A program made the position numbers and the translations under genes. Below, one piece after another: positions 1-11,968 of a stretch of DNA of 64,000 bases. How positions within the stretch are numbered: position 1 is the stretch's first letter; every line of letters begins with the position of its first letter. The notes beneath the pieces are model-generated. The model had not been told where the DNA came from. It ran no database searches and saw only the letters and a program-made list of their open reading frames with translations. The DNA is from Blastobasis lacticolella (lineage: Eukaryota > Arthropoda > Insecta > Lepidoptera > Blastobasidae), in assembly GCA_905147135.1 (NCBI GenBank), contig LR990051.1, positions 15,095,115 through 15,159,114 on the forward strand. Reading direction: 5' to 3'.

Positions 1-190
1 CCCTTACACTGATGGGTGTCGTACAAGGCGACTAATGTTTTCGAAGCAAAAGATTAAAAGTCTCCGTAGTATGGAAAATGGGCAGCAGCATTTTCCATTA
101 TCATATTTAAACACTGCGATCTCCAACCCGCCTGCCAAGCGTGGAGCGTGGACCTAAGTCCTGCAGTGGACTGTTACGGGCTGTGATGAA
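1..190 (+). repeat. Interspersed repeat fragment, shared with 7,735-8,000
   Basis: The opening 190 bases closely match 7,776-7,995: the same run from the cccttacact start through the repeated 'gcagcagcattttccatt' stretch to the 'cctgcagtggactgtta' end. Position 1 cuts the copy. It looks like part of a lepidopteran LINE or SINE family that is dispersed in the window. The family is not identified. Confidence 0.6.
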
Positions 191-299
191 ATACAATTTT
201 AAAGAGGGCATATTATTATATGATGTTTGGGTTTGTATGGCGTAACTGCAAAAAGTTTAAAAGTGTATTCGCTCTGAAGATAACCTAATTTTCCCTAGA

Positions 300-880
300 T
301 CGTAGTAATTTGGAATATTGTGCAGGTGTATGGAATCCTCAGTACAAATGTAATATTGAGAGGGTCGAAAAGGTACAAAAAAGATTTCTATACTACTTGT
401 CAATCCACCAAGGTAAAAAGTGTTCTCTAACCTCCTATAAGGAACGGTGTATCGCACTTAAGGTTGTGTCATTGAAGGATCGTCGTTGGATTGCTGATAT
501 GACATTGTTATTCAAGATCGCCAATAATCTAGTAACTGTTCACAATTGCTGGAACAGTTAAACTTCAATGTTCCGCGGATAAACAGTCGTATCAGGGACA
601 GCAGAACCTTTGCCATTAAGTTTTACGGGACTAATCTGGGACTTCATACCACAATTCCCCGTATTTGTCGAGAGTACAATATTTGTGTGTGGCGGATGTG
701 GACCTTTTTCACAACAAAAGCACAACCTTTAAAACCATCTTATTCAGGCGTATTCCTGATGGACTCTGATCTTGTAGGCGGAAATTTAAGTACCTACCTA
801 TTTAAAAATGTATTGTTCACTTTCTTAAATTGTTTATTTACTTTGTTAATCAGTCACATAATTCGTTAACTTTGGTTTTT
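300..880 (+). mobile_element. Non-LTR retrotransposon fragment, C-terminal end of the reverse-transcriptase ORF
   Basis: Two reading frames in succession (about 310-561 and 546-700) code the tail of a Jockey/CR1-like non-LTR protein. Visible landmarks are the EYCAGVWNP motif, a following VEKVQKRFL helix, and a C-terminal part around RDSRTFAIKFYG. The frame changes near 545, so the copy is broken. It is a 5'-truncated relic with no intact ORF. Confidence 0.7.
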
Positions 881-1365
881 GTTTATTTGCATTTGAACAA
901 TGTTAAAACTTTGAAAAATATAATTTCTTTTTTGCACTCTGTACAGTTAGATGGTGTCCAGTCGTGATAACAATTAATTGTAAACGCATGCAGTGTTTAC
1001 CTATCATTGGTTATTTTTTACCATTTATTTTATAACAAACAGTCCCACAAATATATATGTAAAATTAAAATTACTATAAATAGCCATATTATTCTCAATT
1101 TTGCATAGTATCTGCACAAATAAAATGAAAGAAAATGTATAACAATATTACTAAAGTTTTTATGAAGAAAATTCGATTGTTAAGTCCATTGTGAGAGTAC
1201 GAGAACCATAACGGTCGACTCTATTCCCCTTCCCGTTCACCCTTACGTGTTCCCGACAATTCCCGATTTATCATAAACCTCGACCTCCACACATGGCGCG
1301 TAGGTTCAAACGAGCACATAGCTACATCGTATCTTACGCCCTAAATTCACAACTCCATCCCTCAC

Positions 1366-4300
1366 CTGGTCAAATCCGGCTGCGACCGTGACAGGTTGAT
1401 CTTCTCCTTGCTAAGCTTCCCCTTCGGCTTGAGGTTCGCGCGCGGCGCGGCCGGCGGCGGCGACGCGGCCACCTCCTTGGCCAGGTGTTTCAGCACCGAC
1501 GACTGGTTCAGGAAGTCGTCGGGGATCTCGGTGATCTCCTGGGGGTGATCACCGAGATCATGTAACAGCAGTTGGTAATGAAGGTAGTATGACACCCGTA
1601 CGAAATTTCTCGTGTCATTCGTTTGAGTGACGTGAGTTTGGGCTCTTTGTAAATGATTTCAATGGTGCGCCAAATGGCTTTCTTTAGGTTATTAATATAA
1701 AATAAAACAGTTAAATAGAATTAGTTAGAATTCGCCGCTAGATGACGTTGTTTTATGATTTTGTTTTTGCTTTGTTTTATATTATTAACATGTAGAAAGA
1801 AATTCATTTCGCGCTGCTTTGTATACATTTACTAACGGCCAATGAGAAGTTTTCCAATAGGTATCTAAAGCATTCCTAACCGCTCACTAGATGGCGCCCC
1901 GACAATTTTGGTAATTGATAATCGCTTGAAATAGGTTCTTAGCAAACTGGATATAAACACTGGGTATGTTGTATTGGATAATATTGTATTTGTCAATAGT
2001 TTTCAACCATTTTAGAGGTTGTAAATATAATGGAACATAATGCCAACTTCTTTAAATATTTATTTTTACACTTCGTTCAACCTTAAACAGTTATGATTAT
2101 ATTAATAAACATTTTATTTTTAAGTTTAGTATTAGTTGGCTGCATGAAATCACTGCCACCATCATACAGATTATAAAAAGATTACCAAAATTGTAGGCGC
2201 GCCATCTATTGATGCTTTTTGAAACCAACTCATAATACCTACTGGAAAACTCCTCATTACACAAACTGACATTGAACACGTTAAACTCTTGGACAATCAA
2301 AGCTTATCAATCATTAATGTATGGAAATCGAACCACCTTATGATCTTAACTCAATAAGCGGAATAACTATAAAAATCCACTAAATTACGGAGACGTAACC
2401 AAGCAACAAATGCAATGTGACTACGCATTTCGCAATCAGCGGGAGTATCCGAATTATTAATTTACGATAGAGAGAGAGAGGCAAACGTTACAGAGTTAAC
2501 CTGTTATTTCAAAAATACCACAGATGGCGTTACTGAGACGTAAAGTCTGCTGTACAAATATGCTGTTGGACAGAACAGTGGCGCCATCTGATGCAGTATG
2601 ACGCAACCCTCCATTCTGAAATACATTTATTCCACTAAATTCCTCACCTGGACCTGCACTGCGTGGTCTGGCGGGCTGGTGTATATTCTTTGGCCCCCGA
2701 TGTCTATGTAGTTTCCAGTGCTTGTCGCGGTCTCCTTGTGAGCCTTGGGCAGTGGGATCCCGCTTGGCTTCTTCGCTTCCTTCTTCAGAGTGTGGTACGG
2801 GGACGACTGACTGGCTGTATGCTTCACTTCGCTACTCGTTCGCTCGTGCTCTCTATTTGGAGTTATTGTTACAGAAATAAATTGATGCAGTGTGTTTCCG
2901 AACCCTCTTAGGAGTAAACTGTGATAGAAATAAAATGTTGCTGTGTTTGGAGAAGTTTGTATGGTCAATTTACTATCTGGTTCCAAGGTTAATAAAGCGC
3001 CCAAATTACTGCAAAGTAAATGTAATCTGTCAAGGATGTAACAATGGTTAATGGGCCGACTACTAACATGATACTAAGTTACAAGTTTGTTGATTGATTG
3101 TATAGACGAGGCACTGCATGTTTAAGTCTTCTTAATTTGATCGTATTATTACGAGAAACAGCACAATGACAAACCACTCGTCGGAAAATAGTAAACCGGC
3201 CAATTTCAGACCTATGTTAACTTGCTAAACGCTCAGTTTCCTCGAGTGTACGAATATTCTGGTTATCAAATGACTAAAAAGGGCAAGGGGGAAGAGCTCA
3301 AAGAAGTTTCGGTTCTAGGCGGGTTCACTCATATCTCGAAAATAATGGGTCGCAGGGAAATGTTGTCTATTACTAAATGAAAGCCTATAAAGTTCTCTAT
3401 TGCTTTTACATTATAAAAATTTTCAAGATTTCGAGCTTCACGCTATTAGTTGCGGCGGTTGGTAAAACATATTTTTTAGGAAATTGTATTACATGGTTTT
3501 TAAGGTAATATCTACATCGTATCTTCCTATTTTTTTTAGTTTGCTGAATATAATACTGTAACAGTTTTAGCAAGGTTTTTTCCTTATTCCTTATTAATTT
3601 TGAAAATGATATGTTCCTTCGCGTGTTTGTATATTTCCTCCAAAAACTTGTTATATGTAAAATCTACCTTATCGGCGTCGGCCTTGGTGGCCACGAGTCG
3701 TCCTGGTTGTGGATGATGAGCGTGTTGTACGACGACGACGAGACGTCCAATGAGCTTCTATTGCTGTTGTTAGCCCCCACAGACTCTTTCAGGGAGTTGC
3801 GGTTGCTACAAGGAATGTTGTCCTACAAAGGAATTTTAGTTATTCTTAAATAATATGTTATAAATAAGGTTTAAGTTATAAAGATATGAAGCTCGGCAAC
3901 TTCACTCGGATTCCAACAGCTGATTTTTTTCGCGATTTCAGAGTTGGTGCCATAGTACAAGTTGTTTGAGCACATGTAGACGGTACCCCATTATATTATC
4001 AATTTGAGGTCACTCTGTAGATTTTACAAATAAATATAAAGTAAAATCCCATCAAAACAGAAGTAATGCCAATAAAAAGAACAAATTCATTCCATCCAAT
4101 GACTCGGTTTTGTTCCGAGAGCAGCCATCAAAGTAGCGCCATTTGGAAGATTGCGGAATCACGAAAACTTGTGAAACCAGCTTTTCATAGTTTGATGACT
4201 GATTTGATTTTGACGACAAGCTAATTATATAAACTACCTTTAGTGAATTCCTGTTGTTGCTGTTCTGTGCCTGGTTCTCCTGGCCCTGGGGCTCGACGCG

Positions 4301-4404
4301 CGCCGTGTGCCGCACCACGTAGCGCTCCTCGCGGGACAGGTTCTCGTTCGAAGTGGACACGTCTGTCTCGCTGCCGGACAGACTCTGAGGGAAACCACTA
4401 CCCA
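1366..4404 (-). CDS. Unidentified serine/proline-rich protein gene, four exons seen (partial)
   Basis: Four minus-strand exons join in consistent phase: 4404-4238, 3822-3668, 2852-2648 and 1538-1366. Each is bounded by AG and GT, and together they code about 230 residues. The protein is rich in Ser, Asn and Pro, with stretches such as GSETDVSTSNENLSREERY, DVSSSSYNTLIIHNQDDSW, NYIDIGGQRIYTSPP, EIPDDFLNQSSVLKHLAKEV and LSRSQPDLTR. I see no enzymatic domain, membrane segment or signal peptide. The phosphosite-like, low-complexity composition suggests the disordered tail of a signalling or scaffold protein, but I cannot name the family. The gene is incomplete at both ends: an acceptor at 4405 requires an upstream exon, and the donor after 1366 leads off the left edge. 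For the third exon, an acceptor 16 bases further in would also fit the phase. The introns (1539-2647, 2853-3667, 3823-4237) hold nothing I can identify. Confidence 0.6.
3905..4015. repeat. MITE fragment related to the fold-back at 62,575-62,830
   Basis: The stretch around 'cagctgattttt', 'cgcgatttcagagttggtgcca' and the following 'gttgtttgagcacatg' closely resembles one arm of the inverted repeat at 62,575-62,830. It is read here as a single-arm relic of that MITE family, lying in an intron of the minus-strand gene. Confidence 0.5.
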
Positions 4405-7315
4405 CTGAAACAAATAATAGTTGATCAGTGATCAATACGACGGAAAGTAAAATGTTTCAATAGAGGAAGAATTCAAGAGGCAAGGGAATTAGGGATTTCG
4501 GGATTTCAGATGGCGCTAGTGAGGGGCTGGGCGTAATGCGCTTAGTGCACATGGCTAATTTCAGAAGTAAAACTCATTAGAGCAAGGCAAACGTGGGATG
4601 TTTTGCTTTTTTTATCACGCCTTTTGGAAAGCGGACTCGTAACAATTACTTAAATGGTACAAAAGTGGACCTTGTTCTGAGCAATACCAAATAATAATAT
4701 TTATCTTGCTCTCATGCTTGTTGCTTCTGAATTTAGTCAAATGTAATAATTCCGGTTTGTTGTCAAAATACGGTTGTGCTATTAGACAGAAACAGCTGCT
4801 GTAAAATGAAATGACATGAAAAGGTGTATTTGTTTTGCATAAATAAAAAAGAACAATTAAAAAAATGACGTATCTATGCCAGCCAATGACAGGGCTTTAT
4901 TTTGATAGCAGACCTTACGTCGCAGTAGCGCCATCTCGTGGATTTTGGAGTTACGTAAAACCTCATTGACGACAATAATATCAGTAAAAGGGGTGTCATT
5001 TGTCATTTCTTCAGTATAGTTTTCCTATTGGTGGCATGTTAGTTCCTTTCTTTTTATGCCCCATTCAGTATTATCACTGTCGCCGTTAACAACCAATATA
5101 GGTCAGACAAATTCCCATGCTGATTGTTGTTTTATTACGTAGAAAGCATGAAGGGTGGGACTTTGGTAAGTAAAAATAAAGTGGTTGAAGCCCTGCTGCA
5201 AGCTGCATCTGTCTTTGACCTGGCCATAAACTATACTTATTTCAAAAGAAAACGAAACCCCTAATGGGCGCTTTTATAATTCTGCACGTCACGTTTTCGT
5301 GGACGTCGAGATTAAATGCGTTTTTATAATTCAAAGCTGTCGACGCGATGGAGGCCATTTTGTGCCGTGAAGATTAAGAGAGGTAGGGCATAGCGGGGAA
5401 TCCGCTTGACTGGTGAGTACCTCCACCTTAGAAAATACCAAACAATACTTTAATAATAATATTTTAAACAATATTATGTTTCTGACAGTGAGTAAGGTCT
5501 CCAGTGCTCCATGGGGTGGGGATTTGGGGAACTTGGCAATGCAGGGCCATCTTTTTGCTGCAAGAGCAATATTTTATGGCAAATCGTATCGTAGACAAAA
5601 CATTGGCAGCGGTAACCACTTTCCATCAGGTGGCCCGCTTGCCTGCTTGCCTACTGAATAACATAAAAAGGCTATGGTCTCTAGACTACGGGGCTCTTTT
5701 ACTTATTGTATTTAAGACGCAAAAAAGACAAATAATGAGCATCCACTACTAAAAGTAAATTGATAGAAATGCGCGCGGCCGCGGGCCGGGCTGGGTATAG
5801 GCGCGCAACAGCGAGGAAGCGCGAGCATGTGGACTCACTCACACACACATAAATTGACCCTTGTAGCCACACACTACATCGCAAAAATATATTTCAAGGG
5901 AAAGTTGTTCAACCAAAATATCGTAATTCGTAGCGTCATATCGTGAACGTGCAGTGTGCACGCATGTGCAGCGTGCACGCATGCAGATATTTAAAACAGT
6001 CTTCATTTATTCCATACAATTTCTACCCTGTGTTATCGTCGTACCGTGGACGTCTAAGATAACATTGTCACATTAAAAATTACATAAGCGCCCATTGACC
6101 TATAAAAGTGGCAACCGCGCCAATTATTCAAACGTGTCCCTAGCACTGTGACAAGTAGACTGTAGGGCCGGTAAGCCCCCACTCAGGATACATTAAATAA
6201 GTGCTAGGGTGGGGAACGTTCACTCTGTGGCTGACTGTAGTGTACATGGTGCGTCGTATCGATCCTTGACGCCATGCGGGCGCGTCCATCTCGCGCACTG
6301 GCTGGTCTACAAGCGTTAACCCATACCTGAACGATTCAATAGTCCTTTATTTTTTTGTGCAATGTGAATATGTCTAAAAAAACCTTCAAGGTATTTTTGT
6401 TACCATGATTATTGAATAAATTAGTAGCTGTAAACAATTCTGTGATTGATAAAGAAAAGGCAGTGAATTAAAGTCTCTAAATTGTATTTTATATTCTTAT
6501 CATTTTGGTTCACCACCGTCCTTATACCTGTAAACATTTTATAAACCTAATTTGACCAGAACTGATCAATGCAAACAAAATAATTTGAGAAAATTGCTTC
6601 TCAGTTTTTATCACTAGTGCGCTTCCACATATAAAACGAATTGCCACACTGGATCACAACCGAGAATATAAATTCCCAATCGTCCCATCTAACTGAAGTG
6701 GACAGCTGGGATGATTTGTCACCCGGGGTACAACTGGGCAGACAATTCCCATTTGTCTATTCAGAGGATGGTGCTAGAGGGCACAACTGGGAATAATTGA
6801 AGCTCTTTAGCATGAGCTATGTACGGAAAACACTTGTGCTGGTCGTGTTAGAATGTACAATATTAACCTTCTAATTAGGGGTTGTGGGAGTGGTGTCCTG
6901 AGGTCAGACCCTCCTCCATTTGGAGGTGCAAAGGATGGAGTTTCGGTAATAGGGGGTTCAAACTTTTGAGGTTGTTGCCTAAAACATGAATAACCATTGA
7001 ATTGAGGGTTGAAGTTATGTTGCTGGATTCCAATTTTGATTTGTGGTTTGTGTTTTGACTGGGGAGAAGGTCATAGGGCGAACAGCTCCAGGTTTTGTTA
7101 GGTTAGAGGTGACTACTCAGATTTTTTATCAGATTGCGTTCTTCATGAACAAGTCAAATCTGCCCTACGGCTGTTTCAAAATACTTATAACCTACATACC
7201 TAACTTAACCAAGGGCTTCATCCGATACTGATATTTCCCCAAACGCATAACTTGATCAGAATTTGATCTTTTTTAAATGTTTAAAAATTAATTTCTTCTA
7301 AACTATTCACGGTCG
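4405..7315. other. Non-coding stretch with one LINE tail
   Basis: No exon or RNA gene was found. The only recognisable item is a truncated non-LTR 3' end at about 5,500-5,665. Its last part contains 'tttccatcaggtggcccgcttgcctg', a sequence that recurs at 9,500 and, on the other strand, at 61,470. An unseen upstream exon of the minus-strand gene could lie here. Confidence 0.5.
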
Positions 7316-7492
7316 TATGCTTTCCTCGGCCAATCCTTAGAAAAGGCGTCCAACTCGTCCCGCCATCTCCGTTTAGGCCTTCAGCGTTTCCTTGTTACGT
7401 TTTGTGGGGTCTAGTCAGTAGAAGATTGAAAGGGAGGTCTTTGCCCTGCAGTGGGACAGAAATGGCTAAAAATAAATAAATAAAGAAAACAT
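7316..7492 (+). mobile_element. 3' end of an RTE-type LINE
   Basis: The segment ends with 'ggaggtctttgccctgcagtgggacagaaatggctaaaaataaataaataaa'-type sequence. A 'ttgccc-gcagtgggac' box followed by a short A-rich microsatellite is typical of RTE elements in Lepidoptera. The copy is 5'-truncated and has no ORF. Confidence 0.55.
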
Positions 7493-7734
7493 TCACTTCC
7501 GCACCCTAACTTTAGGGGTAAGTAGGTTACTAATAATATAATCTAAAACAAAAAAATGTAAAACAAATTTCACCTTTTATATAAAACTAGTGAGTGCTTA
7601 CATTAATTCGGAACTAGTCTTTTGAACTAGGAGCTTCGTCAATAAGTCGAATTCTGGTTAGAGTCCAACTCCAACCCGAATTTTAAATACTCTAAGACTT
7701 CAAGAATGTTATTTACATACACACATTCCTACAT

Positions 7735-8000
7735 TCCTCGGCCGTGTGGTGACCGGCAGAGTAGAATAGCACCAACCCCTTACACTTGTGGGTGTCGTAC
7801 AAGGCGACTAATGTTTTTGAGGCAAAAGATCTAAGCGCCTCCATAGACTGGAAAATGGGCAGCAGCATTTTCCATTGTTATATTATAACACTGCGATCTC
7901 CAACCCGCCTGCCAAGCGTGGAGATTATGGCAATAACCTCCCTTTTTGTGGGAGAGGCCCTAAGTCCTGCAGTGGACTGTTATGGGCTGTGATGATTCCT
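7735..8000 (+). repeat. Interspersed repeat, longer copy of the repeat at 1-190
   Basis: It starts near 'cctcggccgtgtggtgaccggcag' and ends at 'gcagtggactgttatgggctgtgatga'. The central part matches positions 1-190 with scattered differences. It is a LINE- or SINE-derived family of unknown name. Confidence 0.6.
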
Positions 8001-8557
8001 ACATGTCTTTTTATAAGAAACCAATGGCCCTTTTTAAACATATACGTACCATTTTGCTTCTGTGTCCTCTGAATGTTGTTTGTAAATGAAAGAAATCGGC
8101 CAGTCGGTCGCATTGAACCCATAATTTTACAAAAATATTGAGACTGTTCTCAAGCTGATCATTTCATATTCATTTCCACTATTAACTCCTACAAAACACA
8201 TATCGATTGAATCATCTGGAAATAAATAAAATAAGAACATTTAATTCGTAATGTGGGTTAAAAGAATGGGATGGAAACAAAAAAACAATAAATTCCAAAA
8301 TGTGATGATCTTTCAGCATCGCAAAAAAATATTACCTTTATGTTTAGGATTTTAACCAATATCACTGATAAATTGGATAAATAATGGAGTGGTTCGATTT
8401 CGAATTAATAATAAAAATCGTATCGTTTGATGGAAACAAAAACAAAAATTACAGAAAAATGAAATATTTGTCGTGATGTGAATGAATGAATCTGTGTAAA
8501 CATTCGTTCTCGTACAATGATTGACATTATGGACAGACAGACAGCAATGCACTTAGG

Positions 8558-8670
8558 CGGATACTACACACACGATATTTATCGTGATAAGTTATCGTGA
8601 TCCATATCGAGTAATATTTTGGATCGCAAGAACGGCGATGATTGATTGATTGATTGATTAAAAATATATC
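8558..8670. repeat. Single-end fragment of the 'cgatatttatcg' TIR element
   Basis: The sequence from 'ggcggatactacacacacg' through 'gagtaatattttggatcgcaag' matches the left end of the units at 11,970-14,106. It runs into a GATT microsatellite at about 8,638-8,660. A CAT/ATC microsatellite follows at about 8,874-8,897. Confidence 0.65.
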
Positions 8671-9359
8671 GGAAAAAATACCGAAACCCGTGGTTCTTCT
8701 TTTCAAATGGCTGCGATTACACCTACATACGATCAAGAATCAAATGGATATGCCAAGCGCATACACCCGAAAGGGACAGACTCAAAGTACCAGTGTTGCA
8801 ACCTCTACCAAAATGTTGCCCTAAAATCCCCTATCATGTAGGCTAGATATGAGACAGTACGTATCAGACGTACATCATCATCATCATCATCATCATGAAT
8901 AAATTTACAAGAGTGCGCGTCAATCAATGATAAAACAAACTCTTAACTGTGTAAGGTCTTGGCAATTTTACTAGACTATTAAATTTAATTCCAGTTCATT
9001 ATCATCGCGCACTCTATACTTCGGATTTTAATTAAAACAAAGACATGAGTACAAAGCGTTTAGTCACGTACAATGAATGTTCAAAACAGAGAGCAAAAGA
9101 TACCTATCATTCATTTGCCCGCCAGGAAGAACTATTGTAGGTAATTTTCAGATAGAGTATACAATTCCTAATATTTTATACTATGGCGTCAAATCTGTAG
9201 GTACGTAAACCAACACCACTATGTAACACTGGGCGCACAGCACTAAATAAATTTAGGGTCCATATAAAAAATTAATACCCCACAACTAAGATAATTTATC
9301 AGTACCACAGCTGGTATCCCTAAAACGCTTGTATCCCGGACAAATAAAAAATATCATAA

Positions 9360-9572
9360 ACTCCATGGGGTGGGGATTTGGGGAACCGTGGCTTTGGCAG
9401 TGGAGTGGCATTTGCTTTTTGCTGCCAGAGCAACGTGTTATAGAGGTGGGAAACGCATTAGCGATACTCTTTGTGTTGCTAATGTCTATAGGCAGTGGTG
9501 ACCACTTTCCATCAGGTGGCCCGCTTGCCTGTTTGCCTACCGTATGACATACAAAAAAAAAAAAAAAAAAAA
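9360..9572 (+). mobile_element. Truncated non-LTR 3' end with poly-A tail
   Basis: The piece starts at 'ccatggggtggggatttggggaa', passes 'tttccatcaggtggcccgcttgcctg', and ends in a run of about 20 A at 9,551-9,571. It is related to 5,500-5,665 and to the minus-strand copy at 61,435-61,690, where the same tail follows a recognisable RT C-terminus. It is therefore a 5'-truncated LINE insertion. Confidence 0.65.
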
Positions 9573-9775
9573 CTGCCGGACTGAAGCTTGACTTAACTTA
9601 TTCCCAATTTGATCGAATAGCGGTTGTTGGTCGCAATCCTCATTGTGACCAACAAAAAAACTGTTATTCTGACAAGGACAAAAGAAATATCTTTGTCCTT
9701 TTCATTCCTAGCAGATTTTGTATGTTGTGATCTCGTTCATGCATGGTATTATTATTAGCTTGTCATCTCTATAGG

Positions 9776-9945
9776 GGATACTACACGCACGATATTTATC
9801 GTGATACACGCAGGATCACGATATTTATCGAGTGTGTAGGATCCACGGATCGTGATACGGATCACAGGATTTCTAGAAAAACATAAATCCACGATCCGTA
9901 TCAACGATACGTATCACGATAAATATCGTGTGTGTAGCATTGGCC
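9776..9945. repeat. Short palindromic copy of the 'cgatatttatcg' element
   Basis: Both ends carry 'tactacac(g/a)cacgatatttatcgtgat' in inverted orientation around an internal palindrome of 'atccgtatca'-type repeats. This is a minimal deletion derivative of the family that forms the tandem array at 11,970-14,106. Confidence 0.65.
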
Positions 9946-11960
9946 TATGTTATACTCCCTCTACAGATTACACACACCTTAATCTAGCACCCTACATCAA
10001 TACATGGCTGGATGTTGGGTGGTATAATCGCATGTAGGGATGTAAATGATGGGGGTTATGGGGCTCACTACCATCTCAGGGACCCAAGTCAATCTCACAT
10101 TGTGCTCGTGATCCCCCCTGGAACTGATAGACGGACGAACGAGGTTCAGGCGTATCGGCGTTTTTCCATCGGCTTCGGCCGTGTAAAATATGATAGGCAA
10201 GTTTTAAAACAAAACCCGACATGGTTAGGGCGTTCCCCCCATTGAGGCGCAGGAGAATCCTAATCTGTTTCTTCTTAAACATACTAAGTATTTTTAGAGC
10301 GCCAGAAACGTGATATTATGAGATTTTATGACGCGAAAGTATATTAACTTGTGGTTGTAGTATTTATTAGTCAATAAGTAAACCTCTAGACTCCGCTGCT
10401 AATGCTATGAGAATAAATAAAAAATAAAAAATTGTGCGAAAGCGAAAGTTTCTATGAAAATGACCTACTGATTGTTTTGTGTACTGTGGCAGAAGTTCAC
10501 ATTGTCAATCTTTAGTTCGACTTTCAGCCGGGCGCAAAGTCTCGTGGCCCTACATTCCAATTTACATTATTTCATTTTCAATCAATAGTGATGTCACCAG
10601 TGAAGAATGAATAGACTCACATCGATTTCTGATGTGTTTTCCGATGCTTCTTGTGAGCTAGTTATGGTATATAGTAACGCAGCGCGAAGGTTTTCACCAA
10701 AAATATTGGCTAGATTAGCCACTTGCGAGCCATAGAGAAAAGAAATATATCTACAGAAGCAGGGAGTACCTAGGACCAAGAACTCCCTTTACGGGGAGTA
10801 CATACCGAATTTAAATTCGAGACAAAATGTCATACATATCTATAACACACACACTAATGCAAATGCAGGGACGGAACAAGGCAGCCCATCTGTAGATAAG
10901 TTATATTTTGCTACGAATTTCTACTCGTAACGAACATAAACAAATCTGACTTGTGGGTATATTTCGCTCCGGACGATTTTGTATTTTTTTTAAACTTGTC
11001 TTTATAATTTTATATTGACATTATATTAAAAGGTAAGGTGTCTAGTGCATCAAACTCACGCCCTGATACCTACCACCGTCTTTTTGATCTCTCGATCCTA
11101 CATATCGTGAATCGGCAGTGCTTTCTTTTGCAAAAAGGAGGGTTTTGATGATTTTGACCGTACCGTATAAATGTTTATTTGTTGCCTCATAAATTCTAAA
11201 CTAACTACTTACTTATCGTTAGAAGTATATTCATTATAACAGATTGGCCTATGTAACTTCACAATAAATTGAATATGATGCCCTCTAGAGGACATAGACA
11301 TGAAAAAAAAATTAAAAGGACAGGTACATTAATATATTAAACAGGCAGCATATTCTCTATTTTTAGTAAAAATTCATATAATGATGGTGCACCAGGACAG
11401 AAGGGACTTGCATCTACTTATTATCTTGTTTTTCAAAATGTTTAACTGCAGCATTTCCGATTTGCAATCCATCACCATGTCTGGTCTTTCGGAAACCTAG
11501 AAAAATAAATAAGTGTAAAAAAACGTAAAATTGTTTCATTTATTTTATATATTTATTTAAGTTAGACATAACAACAAATATGACAAATCAATTAGTTCAG
11601 GCACTTAAATCTACTAAAGATTAGTAATGTGCCCAGCCTGGCGAGTATGCTCACTTTAGTATAACAATAGGTTCATAAAATGTCATTTAGGTACATTTTT
11701 GATATGAAACCCTAATTAATACATATAAAATAGTGGACCGCTATTTACAAGATTTGAGTATTAAAATTCTATGCAATTAATACTAAATCTGACCCTGTTA
11801 GCATCAAAATATTTTCGTACCTATTTAGACACCGAAATATTGCTCAATCTATACTAATATTATAAAGAGGAAATGTTTGATTTTTTGTTTGTTTGTTTTA
11901 TTTGTATTGAATAGGCTTCGAAACTACTGGACCGATTTCAAAAATTCTTTCCGTTGGGAA
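9946..11960. other. Non-coding, no assignable feature
   Basis: The stretch is AT-rich. The longest open frames are under 80 codons and show no similarity that I recognise. The part at 10,030-10,250 is richer in G+C and may be an old repeat, but I cannot classify it. Confidence 0.4.
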
Positions 11961-11968
11961 GCTACACT

